A DNA stretch of 64,000 bases from Anaeromyces robustus. Its lineage: Eukaryota; Neocallimastigomycota; Neocallimastigomycetes; Neocallimastigales; Neocallimastigaceae. The stretch lies in NCBI GenBank assembly GCA_002104895.1, contig MCFG01000023.1, positions 270,854 through 334,853 of the forward strand, read 5' to 3'. Made by a program: the position numbers and the translations under genes. The notes under the pieces were generated by a model that saw nothing but the letters and a program-made list of their open reading frames with translations, ran no database searches and was not told the DNA's origin. Every line of letters begins with the position of its first letter. The first letter of the stretch is position 1. Shown piece by piece: positions 38,497 through 50,524 of this stretch.

Positions 38497-40630
38497 ATAT
38501 TAAAAAACAAAAAAATAAAAAATTTTATTTTTATTTAAAAAAATGTATTCCATTCCTATATTACAATCAATTATCATTAATACAATAATATATTATTTTA
38601 TTTTATAAAAATTAAGATTTTCTTTTTTTTTATTTCTTTTTTGTTTTTATGTTTTTTATTACTTAAAAAAAAAAAAAAAAAAAAAAAAAGATTAATTCAT
38701 TAATCATTAATCATTAATAATACATTCTTCTCTTTAATATTATTATTTATAACTATTTAAAAAAGAGAATAATACTAATAGTTAAAACAAAATGAAAATG
38801 AACAAATATATTATTATATATTTAATATTATTCCATAATATCATTAAAATGTTATTAAAATAATAAATAATTTTTAAATATTAATAAATAATAAAGATTT
38901 AATAACTTTTATATTGTTCTTTTCTTTTCTTTTTTTTTTTTTCTTTTTTTTAAAAAAAAAATTTTTTTTTAAAATTTTTGGCTAAAAAAAATGAAAAAAA
39001 AAAATTTTTTTTTTTTATTAGAATTGTGATAAAAATTTTTGAAAAAAAAAAAAAATGGAGAATGAACAATATTAATTTTTATTTTTATTTTTCTTTTTCT
39101 TTTATTTTATATTTTATTTTGTATTAAAATTGTACTTTTTTTTTATTTTTTTATTTTCTTTTACTTTTTCATTGTCATTTTCATTGTCATTTTTTTTGTT
39201 AAAACTTTTAAACCAAAAAAAATAAAAATTCTTCTTCTTTCTTTATTCTCTTAAAAAAAATAAAATTCAATTCAATGAATATTATTTTTATATTTTATTT
39301 TTTTATTTTTATAATTTTTATGATTTTCAATAATTAAAAAAAAAAAGAATATATTAAAATATATTATAATGTATTTTAATATATTAGTTAAATGACAACC
39401 ATTTTTATACCATAATATATATAGAAATAAATAAAAAAATGGAAAATAAAAAAATAAAATAAAATAAAAAATGAGAATAAATTTTTATTTATTAAAAGAA
39501 AAACAATTTATTTTATATATAATCGTCATATATTATAAGTATAAAGGAATAAAAGATTTGAATATATTTTGTTTATTAAGTTAATAATATAAATGACTCA
39601 AAAGAATAAAAAAAATTTAATATAAAATAAAGATTAAAATTATATAAAAAAATTGGATACAAAAAAATTAATAATTTATTATTAACCTTAAAAAATAAAA
39701 AAAAAATTTATTATTATTATTATTATTATAAGTAATATAGTAAATATATTATTAAATACATTTAAATATAAATATATTTATTAATATTTATTAAGATATT
39801 AATATATTAATATGTAATGTACATTGCACTGATATTAAAATATACTAAAATAGAAATGTAATTATAAATAAATAATAAATAATAATTATATAAATAATAA
39901 ATAATAAATAATAAATAAATAAATATAAAAGACGTAGTTAAATAATTAATAATAAATAATAAATAATAATAATTAATAATAGTTAATAATAAATAATAAC
40001 TATACTTATTTAGTTTGAATTAAAAAAGTCTATATATATATATATATATATATAGTGAGAGAGAGATAGATTTTTTATTATCTTGTGCATTCCTTATTTA
40101 TAATAACTTTATAAAGTTTTAAAGATTAATAGAAATAATTAACAACTTTTAAATGAATTATTATTCTCTTTTTAAGAAATGATAAAAATACAATTTATTA
40201 ATGAGCATTAATTAAACTCCAAGACTTTAATAAAATAATAATAATAATAATAATAAATATAAAGAATTATTAATATTTATATTTATAATTTGATTTATTA
40301 TAATACTATATAATACAATACAATACAATATAATATAATATAATATAATATAATAAATATAATATAATAATAAATATTACAAAAAAATAATTATTCAATT
40401 ATTAATTATTCAATTATTTAATTATTTATTTAATTATTTAATTATTTATTAATTATTTAATTTTTTATTAATGAAAATACAAATAATAAAAATAATAAAA
40501 AAAGAAACGGTCTACTTTTTGTTTTATTATTATTAATTTAATTTTAGATTTTAATTTATTATTTTAATTTAGTTGCTTAAATTCATTTTAGGGTGTTGAA
40601 GACTTATTGAGTTAATTAATTATTGTATTT

Positions 40631-40687
<57 letters not shown>

Positions 40688-40689
40688 TT

Positions 40690-40776
<87 letters not shown>

Positions 40777-41989
40777 TTTTATTTCTTTATTATTTCACTA
40801 TGCCTGGAATTTTCATGATAATATATAATTTTATTTCTTTATTTTCATTTTCTTTATTTTATTTCTTTGCTTATTTATTTATTTCTTTATATTTCTTTAT
40901 TAATCCCTTATTATAAAATGAAATGTTGTATAAAAATAATAAAATTTTTTTAGTTCAATTTTCCAATTTTTCCAATTTTTCCATTTTTTCCCAATTTATA
41001 ATTAAAAAAAAAAAAAAAAGGAAATATTTATATATCATTAATTAATTAAAAAAAAAAAAGTATTATCCTATTTTTAAAGTTTATAAACTTTTTAATAAAA
41101 AGATGAATCATTTATGGTAACAACAACAATAATAATAATGATAATAACAAATAATAACAAATAATAATGATGATTAATAATTAATCATTAATCATTATTC
41201 ATTAATAATCATTAATAATAATGATATAATGTTTAATTAAATAAAAAGTGAAATAAGTTTTAACTTTAAAGTTTTTAAGATTATAAATAAATGAATGAAT
41301 GAATGAATAAATGAATAAAGATATAAAAGGAATTATAAATTGAATCATATATAAAAAAAAGTAAACATTGTTTTTTTTATTGTTTTTATTATTAACTAAT
41401 TTGGTTAAATTATTTAGAAAATAAAATAAAAGAAAAGAAAAAAAAGAAAGAAAATAAATTATTTAAAGTTCAATTTAAAAAAAAAACTTTAAATTGGAAA
41501 AAAAAATAATTAATAAATAAATTTTTTTAATAAAAAAAAAACGTTTATATACAATAATCATAACGTTTTTTTTTTTTTTCTCATTTTTTCTTTATTTTAT
41601 TTTATTTTATTTTATTTTTTACTATAGCACTACATTACATTTATATTACTTTATTTAGTATTATAACATCTTTTTTGAAAATAAACGTTTTTTTTTTTTT
41701 TTTTTTATTCATTTTATTTAATTAATTAAAAAAAAAAGTTTAAAAATTTTAATTAATAAAAAATAATAATTAAAAATAAAATAAAAATTATAAAAAATTT
41801 ATTTATAATAATTAATTATTAATAATAAAGTTTTCATTAATGTATAATTATAATTATAATTGTAAAAAATAAAAAAATAAAAAAAAAATAAAATTGAAAT
41901 TCTTAACCACCTTACATATTGATACATAAAATAACATTAACATTAACATTAAAAAAAAAACATGCATGTAAAATAAATTAAATAATCAA

Positions 41990-42025
<36 letters not shown>

Positions 42026-42513
42026 TATATGTATATTTATTGATACATAAAAATTAAATGTATAATGAAAAAAAAAAAATTTATTTTTATTTTTTATTTT
42101 TTGATTTTTTGATTTAGATATATACGGTAAAAATGCTTTCTCTTAAATTTTTATGAATTTTTTTTTTTTCATTAATCAAAAATTATATTCAATAATCTCA
42201 ATATTTTTATTATTCTTATTATTCTTATTTCTTCTTTTATTACAAATTATTAATTATTATTCAATATTCATTATTCATTATTATTCATTAATTAACATAT
42301 AAATTATTGTTAATTTTTTGAATAATAATAAATAATATTACGAATATAATTAATTAAAATGATTGTTATTCATATATTAATTTTCTTATTATTGTTGTTC
42401 TTACATTTATCATATTCTTATTATTATTATTCTTATTATTTTTAGTATTATTATTATTATTATTCTATTTATATATATAAAACTATTATTTCTTAATAAA
42501 CTTCATTGATATG
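38497..42513. other. Gene-free A/T desert
   Basis: Simple repeats dominate: (AT)n followed by GAGAGAGA at 40032-40067, ATAC/AATAT repeats at 40310-40360, and (TTTA)n at 40629-40779. I see no gene on either strand. Confidence 0.65.
40629..40779. repeat. (TTTA)n microsatellite, about 150 bp
   Basis: Long TTTA array with one one-base phase shift near 40690. The frame through it encodes a Tyr-Leu-Phe-Ile repeat that is not a real protein. Confidence 0.95.
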
Positions 42514-42675
42514 AAATAAATAAAATAAAATAAAATAAAATAAAATAAAATAAAATAAATAAAATAAAATAAATAAAATAAAATAAAATAAAATAAAATA
42601 AAATAAAATAAAATAAAATAAAATAAAATAAAATAAAATAAAATAAAATAAAATAAAATAAAATAAAATAAAATA
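42514..42675. repeat. (AAAAT)n pentanucleotide array, about 160 bp
   Basis: About 30 AAAAT units with a few 4-bp units near the left end. Confidence 0.95.
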
Positions 42676-42724
42676 GTTAATAGTTAAAAAATTTATAGAT
42701 ATATAAAAACAAATAAATTAACAA

Positions 42725-43110
42725 TATTAATTTATTATAAATATATTACAATATATATCAATATATAGCAATAATAATTATTTTACATAAACTAAAAAGA
42801 TTATTTTAAAAATATTTTATAAATTTTTATAATTTTAATTAGGATTAGTTTATCAATCTTTTTTTTTTTTTTTTATAATATAAATTAATTTATCCTATTT
42901 TATATGATTACATTTTTAGCACATTTTAATATATTATAAATCAAACTTAAAATATATTTTATGTCTGATTTATAATAAAGATTATCAAAAAAAAAAAAAA
43001 ATAGTATAAATAGAAAATTTTATCCTATAACATTTTACTTTTTTTTTTTAAATTTATATAATTAGAATAATTAAAATTTAAATAAAGGTTTCAAAAAAAA
43101 GTTAAATAAT
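42725..43110. promoter_or_regulatory. Upstream region of first paralog, duplicated upstream of the second
   Basis: Segments such as ATAAATATATTACAATATAT (42735), TTATAATAAAGATTATCAAA (42970) and AGAAAATTTTATCCTATAAC (43012) recur in the same order upstream of the gene at 45642. The conservation shows the 5' flank was duplicated with the gene and probably contains the promoter. No known element is recognised. Confidence 0.5.
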
Positions 43111-44016
43111 ATGTCCTCTCAAGACAACGAACATATTTACATTACTGACAATACTGATGATGAAGAAGGTGAATTCCTTGAAAATAAAATTGATAATATT
43201 ATTTCATCACAAAAATCCCAGTATGAAGATAGTAAACAATGTGGAAAAGATATTATTATTATTAATAAACAATTGATATGGATAAGTTATAATTGGAAGG
43301 AATTATGTAAAGAAAAAGAAAAAATAATTAATGATCTCAAGAAGCAAATCGCTAATAAAGATGGGGAAATTAAAAATTTGAATCAACAAATTGAAGAAAA
43401 GAATAAAGAGATTGAAAGTTTAAAACAAGAAAAAATTGAAAAAGAATTGATTATTCAAATGATTAACCATGATAAAATAACATGTAGGAAAGATTTTAAA
43501 AAGTACAGAGATGAAAAGGATCCAGAGATTAAGAATCTTCGAAAGGAAATTCAAAATCTATCAAATCAATTTGAACAGATTAAAATAAATGGGGAAAAAC
43601 TCGAGAATAAACATTTGAGGATAGAAATTAAAGGATATTTTATCGATCAATATTTAAATTTAGCAATGCCATTTTGGTTTAAAGGATTTTGTGTAAAAGA
43701 ACAAAATTTTGGTTTTTCAGGATCAAAGGAAAAATTATCTGATTTTATTTCAAATAGTATAAAAATTAAAATTTCAAAGGATGATTTTTTTAATATGGAT
43801 AAAACAATGGCATTTCAAAATCATCTTAGTATTTTTTCATTAAAAACAGGAAAAGGATTTATTTTTGGTAAAACTATTGTGTATCAAGGTGAAATAATAC
43901 ATGGAAATGGAAAACCTGATGGTATAGGAATTATGTTAAAATCTACAGGGGATGTGATAGAAGGTAGAAAAAGTACCGAGGAATGGTTTAAACTGGCAGG
44001 AATTAGAGAGGATTAA
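43111..44016 (+). CDS. Coiled-coil protein with MORN-like C-terminus, paralog A
   Basis: Intronless, 301 residues. It has an acidic N-terminus (ITDNTDDEEGEF), a coiled coil at about residues 62-165 rich in Glu/Lys with Ile/Leu heptads (KNLNQQIEEKNKEIESLKQE), and then a globular region (170-250) with conserved LNLAMPF.FKG, FSGSK and LSIFS motifs. A single MORN-like repeat (258-285, YQGEI...GIGIMLKSTGDVIEG) precedes a short tail. There is no signal peptide or membrane segment. MORN repeats bind lipid or mediate assembly, but function here is unknown. It is strongly similar over its whole length to the gene at 45642. The lack of introns contrasts with the multi-exon neighbours and may reflect a retroposed origin before the tandem duplication. 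Confidence 0.8.
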   Translation: MSSQDNEHIYITDNTDDEEGEFLENKIDNIISSQKSQYEDSKQCGKDIIIINKQLIWISYNWKELCKEKEKIINDLKKQIANKDGEIKNLNQQIEEKNKEIESLKQEKIEKELIIQMINHDKITCRKDFKKYRDEKDPEIKNLRKEIQNLSNQFEQIKINGEKLENKHLRIEIKGYFIDQYLNLAMPFWFKGFCVKEQNFGFSGSKEKLSDFISNSIKIKISKDDFFNMDKTMAFQNHLSIFSLKTGKGFIFGKTIVYQGEIIHGNGKPDGIGIMLKSTGDVIEGRKSTEEWFKLAGIRED

Positions 44017-44558
44017 TAATAATAATAATCATAATCATAATAGGATAGAATGAGGAGATCTAGTATAGAGATATTTTTCAAAAATTGCGTGGAAAGAATG
44101 TTTACCAAATTATTTCTAATGTAAAAGAAAAAAATAAAAAAAAAACGTGAAAAATAACTTTTGTAATCAAATAATTTCCCATGAAAAAATATCACCTCAA
44201 TTTTTCCACATCCGATAACAAAATGTATAATGGAAAATATATTTTTACCCTTACGCTTGTACCATTTTTATCATTATTTTTTAAAAAAAAAAAAATTTCA
44301 AACAGTACATAGTGTGAATTTTTTCTCTTGAATAATATTTAATATTTAAATATTTAAAAATAATAAATAAAAGAATAATAAATAAAAGAATAATAATTTT
44401 ATAAATTATTATTTATAATTAAAAATACATAGAACCGAACCGAATATAATAAATAAAATAAGATAAATAAAATAAAATAAATAATTCTATTATTATTTTT
44501 AACTGCTGTAACATTTCTATGATTTTAATTATTTGATAAATTAACCATGAACTTTAAA

Positions 44559-44593
<35 letters not shown>

Positions 44594-44654
44594 TAATGCC
44601 AATATATTAATTTTATTGGTAAATTCAACTAGAATTTAATTACTTCTTCTACTA

Positions 44655-44695
<41 letters not shown>

Positions 44696-45247
44696 AATAA
44701 TATATAATAATAATAATAATTTTAATTATGCTATTATTTATAATTATCATTTATTATTAATATTATTATTATTATTATTATTATTTTATATTTATTTAAT
44801 TATATTTTAAAATAAGTCTTTTTTCTTTTCTATTTTTTTTTTAAATTGAAATTTTTAATAATTATTCTTTGACGATTTTTTATTTTTTATTATTAATATA
44901 TAATTAAATATTAAATAATTAAATAAATAGTTAATTTATTATAAATATATTACAATATATATCAATATATATCAATGATAATTATTATACATCAATTATA
45001 CATAACTAAAAAGTTTTTTTTTATAAATTTTATAAATCTTATCCTAATAAATATTAATTATAAAATTTATAAGTTTTTATTAATTCTTTTTTTTTTTTTT
45101 TTTTAATATAAAATGCTTTTCTTACTATTACTATTACACATCAATTATACAGAAACTAAAAAAAATTATTTTATAAATTTTATAAACTTTATATAAATTT
45201 TATAAATTTTATAATTAATATTTATTAGGATATGTTTTTATTAATTC

Positions 45248-45278
<31 letters not shown>

Positions 45279-45641
45279 AAATACTTTTCTTACTATTATA
45301 CATCAATTATACAGAAACTAAAAAGATTATTTTATAAATTTTATAAACTTTATAAATTTTATAATTAATAATTATTAGGATAAGTTTGATAAATTAATTA
45401 ATTAATTTATCATATTTTATATTATTACATTTTTAATACATTTAATATATTATTTTATACCATATATTAAGTCTGAGTTATAATAAAGATTATCAAAAAA
45501 AAAAAAAAAAAAAAAAAAATAGTTTAAATAGAAAATTTTATCCTATAACACTTTTTTTTTTAAAAAAAATTTATATAATTAGAATAATTAAAATATAAAT
45601 AAAAGATTCAAAAAATAAAAAATAAAAAATAAAAAAATAAT
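44017..45641. other. Spacer between tandem paralogs
   Basis: It starts with a 3' flank whose block 44268-44336 (ending CATAGTGTGAATTTTTTCTC) recurs at about 46802-46868 after the second gene. An A-run at 44657-44693 and ATT repeats follow. From 44938 on it carries the duplicated upstream region of the next gene, including three tandem copies of a ~130-160-bp unit. Confidence 0.7.
44988..45425. repeat. Three tandem copies of a ~130-160-bp unit upstream of paralog B
   Basis: Each copy begins CATCAATTATACA(T/G)AAACTAAAAA, runs through TTTTATAAATTTTATAAA and a TTATTAGGATA/TATCCTAATAA-type segment to a long T-run, and (first two copies) ends AATATAAAATGCTTTTCTTA. Copies start near 44988, 45136 and 45300. 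Paralog A has only one related copy, near 42783. Confidence 0.7.
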
Positions 45642-46586
45642 ATGTCCTCTCAAAACAACGAACATATTTACATTACTGATGATACTGATGATACTGATGA
45701 TGAAGAAGGTGAATTCCTTGAAAATGAAATTGATAATATTATTTCATCACAAAAATCCCAGTATGAAGATAGCAAACAGTCTGGAAAAGAAATTATTACT
45801 ATTAATAAACAATTGAAATGGATAAATTATAATTTGATGGAATTATGTAAAGAAAAAGAAAAAATAATTAATGATCTCAAGAAGCGAATTACTAATAAAA
45901 AGGGAAAAATTAAAATTTTAAATCAACAAATTAAAGAAAAGGATAAAGAAATTGAAAGTTTAAAACAAGAAAATATAACGTATAAGAAAGAATTCTCAAA
46001 GTTTAAAGAGGAAAAGGATGCAGAGATTAAGGATCTAAAGGATGCAAAGATAAAGGATCTAAAGGATACAGAAATTGAGAATCTTCGAGAGAAAAATCGG
46101 ATTCTGTCAAATCAACTTGAAGCGATTAAAATATGTGGGGGAAAACTCGAGGATAAACATTTGGGAGTAGAAATTATAGGACATTTCATCAATGGAGATC
46201 TAAATTTGGCAATGCCATTTTTGTTTAAGGGACCTTATGTAAAAGAACAATATTTTTGTTTTTCAGGATCAAAGTTAGAAAAATTTTTTAATTTTCTTTT
46301 AAATAGTAAAAAAATTAAATTTTCAAAGGAAGATTTTTCTAAAATGAATGAAGTGAGATCAAAAAAAAATCGTCTTAGTATTTTTTCATCAAACACAGAC
46401 AAAGGATTTGTTTTTGATAAAAATTTTGTGTATCAAGGTGAGATAGATGGATACGGAGATCCTTATGGTTCAGGAATTATGTTAAAATCTACAGGGAAAG
46501 TGATAGAAGGTAACTATAGTAACAAGGAATGGTTTAAATTTGAAGAAGAAGAAGAAAAAGAAGAATGGGGTCGTGAATTAATATAA
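45642..46586 (+). CDS. Coiled-coil protein with MORN-like C-terminus, paralog B
   Basis: Intronless, 314 residues, and the tandem paralog of the gene at 43111. The same plan is present: an acidic N-terminus with an extra TDD repeat, a coiled coil at ~66-165, the LNLAMPF.FKG and FSGSK region (180-255), a MORN-like repeat (263-290, YQGEIDGYGDPYGSGIMLKS) and a longer acidic tail (EEEEEKEEWG). Differences include a local expansion of an eight-residue unit in the coiled coil (DAEIKDLK, DAKIKDLK, DTEIENLR) that paralog A lacks. Many substitutions with the frame kept open over ~300 codons in both copies argue that both are functional proteins. Role unknown. Confidence 0.8.
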   Translation: MSSQNNEHIYITDDTDDTDDEEGEFLENEIDNIISSQKSQYEDSKQSGKEIITINKQLKWINYNLMELCKEKEKIINDLKKRITNKKGKIKILNQQIKEKDKEIESLKQENITYKKEFSKFKEEKDAEIKDLKDAKIKDLKDTEIENLREKNRILSNQLEAIKICGGKLEDKHLGVEIIGHFINGDLNLAMPFLFKGPYVKEQYFCFSGSKLEKFFNFLLNSKKIKFSKEDFSKMNEVRSKKNRLSIFSSNTDKGFVFDKNFVYQGEIDGYGDPYGSGIMLKSTGKVIEGNYSNKEWFKFEEEEEKEEWGRELI

Positions 46587-47927
46587 TATATATATATATA
46601 TATATTTTTTTATTTTTTTGATTCATTAACTATTTGTTTGAAAAATTTTTTAACAATAACGGCGGTAAAGATGATGAATATATTCTTTTTTTTTTTTTTT
46701 TTATTTATCGAAGTGAACTAAAAGGTAAAAGGGATATTTTACCAGACAAAAATCGAATATTTAGAATTACAGAGGAAAGAAAAGGAGGAAAATTCATGTT
46801 TTTTTTTTTTATCATTATTTTTAAAAAAAATTTCAAACAGCTCATAGTGTGAATTTTTTTCTCTTGAAAAAAAAAATTAATAAATAAAAAAAAAATAATA
46901 ATAATAATAAATAATAATAAATAATAAAATTTTGTTTTAAAATTTAAAAAATTAAATTAATACAAATTTAATATTATCGAATATTCTTGAGAATATTAAT
47001 TTAAAAATTTAATAAGTGTAATAATAACATTTCTTAAGATTAAAAATCAAAAGTTTAAGAAGAAAAAATAAAAAATAAAAAAATGTTTAAATAAAAAAAT
47101 AAAAAATGTTAAATAAAAAAATAAAAAATAAAAAAATGTTTAAATAAAAAAATAAAAATGTTCAACTGATTTATTTTTAATTAATTTAAATATTAATATT
47201 TAATAATTAATAATTAATAATTAATAATTAATAAATTGAAGTTTTTTTTTTTTTAGAAGATAAAAATAAAAAATGAATTAATGATTATTTCTTATTCATA
47301 AATATAAAATATATATATATATATATATATAAAAAATGATACATAAAAAAAAATTTTAAAAAAAGATGATAGATGAAAATTTAATAATACAATTAATATT
47401 GAATTTTATTTTATTTTTTTTCATTTTATTTTGTTTATTTATCTTAATTATTATTAAAGATAAAAATATAATATAAAGATAAATACAAATAAAAATAATT
47501 ATTATTTTTCTTATATTAATTAATTATTTTTATTTAAATACAAAAATAAAATAGAATAAAATAAAATTAAAATAAAAACGTTTTACAATACATAATATAA
47601 TATTTAAATACAAAAATATTTAAAAAAAAAAAATTATATACTTTTAATAATTTTATTTTTTATTAAACACATTTTTTCTTAGACCTTTTTAACATGTTTT
47701 TCTTTTTTTTTTTTTCTTTTTTTTTTTATTTCTTTAATAAAAATTATTTAATTAGTGTTCAAGTTCTAAAACTTTAAAAAAAAAAAAAATCAGGTGTTAA
47801 AAAGTATATAACAAATAATAATATATAATAAATAAATAAATAAATAAATAAATAAATTGATAATTAATAATATAAAACTTATTATTATTACAGAGTATTG
47901 AATAAAATATAATAAATACATTCTTTA

Positions 47928-47993
<66 letters not shown>

Positions 47994-48245
47994 GATAATT
48001 TTATCCAATTATTATTATCAATTGTTATTATCAATTATTATTATTATAATGAAATAGGGTTTTTATTTATTCATTTATATTTTAATATGTAAATCTATAA
48101 ATAAAAATGTTTAAAATTTTTTTGATAACAATTTTTTTTTCTTTTTTTTAATATTATTATGTAGAGATTAAAATGAATACTTTAATCATATAAAATTTTT
48201 ATTAATAAATTAAAATTAATAATAAAAAAAAAAAAAGAAATTAAT

Positions 48246-48280
<35 letters not shown>

Positions 48281-48740
48281 TAAATGACAATTAATCATTA
48301 TGATGACAATTTAAAAATAAAAAAATTAACAATAATAATAAGAATTGTAGAAAATTTATATTTATATTTATATTTATAAATTAATTAAAATAGTAAATTA
48401 GTATTAACAATATCAAGAATAGAATTATTTATTAAAAAAAAAAATATAAAACTTTTATTTTATTTTATTTTATTTTAAATCTAATATTTTGTATAACATT
48501 AATTTAATAGATTTATATTAACACTAACTTTAAAAAAATATTAATTAATAGAATTCAGAATTCTTTTATAATAATAATAAAACAATAATAAATATAAACT
48601 TTTAATAATAATAAAACATTTAATTAATAATATTTTATTATTTTAATATGAATAAATAACAAATAAATATATAAATTAATTTAATAATTATTTTTCCATA
48701 AAGTATGAAAAATTATTATTATCATTATCTATTATTTATT

Positions 48741-48808
<68 letters not shown>

Positions 48809-48810
48809 TT

Positions 48811-48846
<36 letters not shown>

Positions 48847-50097
48847 TTCATTATTCGTTTTAATCTTTTATTTTTTTAATAATAATAAATTGAACACTAA
48901 TAAAATATTATTTAAAAATTTTTTTTTTCTTTTTATTTGTATTTTTATTAAATAAAGAACAATGGATTTTTATTTATTAGTTAATGAAAGGAGTCATGCT
49001 TTTTACTTTTAATTTAAAATGTTTTACTTCTTATATAAAACTATAACATTATTATTATTATTATTATTTTATTTGAACCATACATTTAAAACTTTATAAC
49101 AATAAAATAAATAATTTATATTATATCATAATTTTAATAGAATATACTTAGAGAGATGTAATTAACTAAATCTATGTAATATAAGATATATAATTAATAA
49201 TAATTAAGAATAATAGTAAGAATAATGAATAATGTATAAATAATAATATTAATATTAATGAATGAATGAGAATAAGAATAAGAATAATAAGAATATTATC
49301 AATAATTAATCAAAATCTGAAACTGTTTATTCTAATTATATAAATAATAAGAATAGAAATAATAATAATAATAATAATAATAATAATCAATTCAATTAAA
49401 TTCCCTGATATATTGAATTATTTTATAATAAAATAATAAAATAGGATAATTACAATAATTTAATATATATAAAAGATAAAATAAAATAAATATTATTATT
49501 GTCCGGTTGAACCTTTTTTTTTTACATATATAAGATCCTTAATAATAAAAAAAAACTTAACGATATATTAAATAGGAAGATAAAAAAATTAAATTTTTTA
49601 ATTATATCCTTTTTGTATAAAAAAAAATGTACCTATTATAATAATGTTAATAATAGAAAAATATATATATATATAAAACTTTTTATAGCAATAAAATAGA
49701 ATTATATATACAATGATTTACAATATTATATATACAAGGAGATAATAGAAATGTAAAATTTATGAACTTTTTTTTTTTTTTTTCATTATAATATAAATGG
49801 GTATCAACAATATTAAAAAACAAAATCAATCAAAAATAAAAATGATTAGTATATTATTATATTATATTATATTTTAATTTAAGAAAATAAAACAATAAAA
49901 TATATTATTCACTCAAACTTCTCATTATTATTTTAATATTATTAATTATTATTAAAAATCAAAAATAATAATTAAAAAATCAAAAATAAAACAATAAAAT
50001 CAAATTAATAAATAATTAAAAAAATAAATAAATAAATAAATAAATTCAATTTTAAAAAAATTTTTACATTAAATAATTCTACAAATATTTTTTATTC
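46587..50097. other. Gene-free A/T-rich DNA
   Basis: The first 280 bp are the duplicated 3' flank of paralog B. The rest holds A/T microsatellites: (TTTA)n at 48737-48850, an (AAT)n/(ATT)n inverted pair at 47931-47993, and T-runs. No gene is recognised. Confidence 0.65.
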
Positions 50098-50276
50098 TTT
50101 AGGTGTAATTTCTTGGAATTGTCGGCGCCATCTATCATTCGTTAAACGCATAGACAACTTCCTATCCCAAATTTCTGTATTGAATCACAACAACCTTTCG
50201 TTAAAAAGATTTCTGGCAGTGATAAAAGGCATCGATTATAAAAAACCGCCTATTCACTGTGGCATGTGTTCGTAAT
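50098..50276. other. GC-richer coding-like island, possible retroelement remnant
   Basis: About 175 bp sharply less A/T-rich than its surroundings. On the plus strand one frame stays open for 57 codons (50102-50274) but has no start. On the minus strand two overlapping frames read like a decayed protein end: one with RTHATVNRRFFIIDAFYHCQ, and another with EIWDRKLSMRL, NDRWRRQFQE and a stop after TPKE. The minus-strand WDR phrase loosely recalls the FYWDRDMNSD segment of the retrotransposon near 63960. It is probably a fragment of a mobile element; neither strand nor identity is settled. Confidence 0.35.
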
Positions 50277-50489
50277 TTTTTGATCACGAAGATTTTAATT
50301 CCATTATTAATTATTATGTTATTTATTTGATTTCAAAAAAAATATTGCTCTTTTTTGATTTATTATTAAATTGAATTAGATTTACTTTATAATGATTGGT
50401 TAATTTTTTGATCTACTTTAATTTTAATGGTTTATTTTATTTTTTTTAAGTTAATAGTAAAGAAAAAATTTATAGTAAGAAAAAAAATT

Positions 50490-50524
<35 letters not shown>

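Noticed and set aside
40623-40916. Open frame encoding Tyr-Leu-Phe-Ile repeats
   Set aside because: It is the translation of a (TTTA)n microsatellite and has no other support.
46634-46852. 72-codon frame after paralog B
   Set aside because: It is interrupted by poly-Phe from T-runs and overlaps the duplicated 3' flank; more likely 3' UTR.
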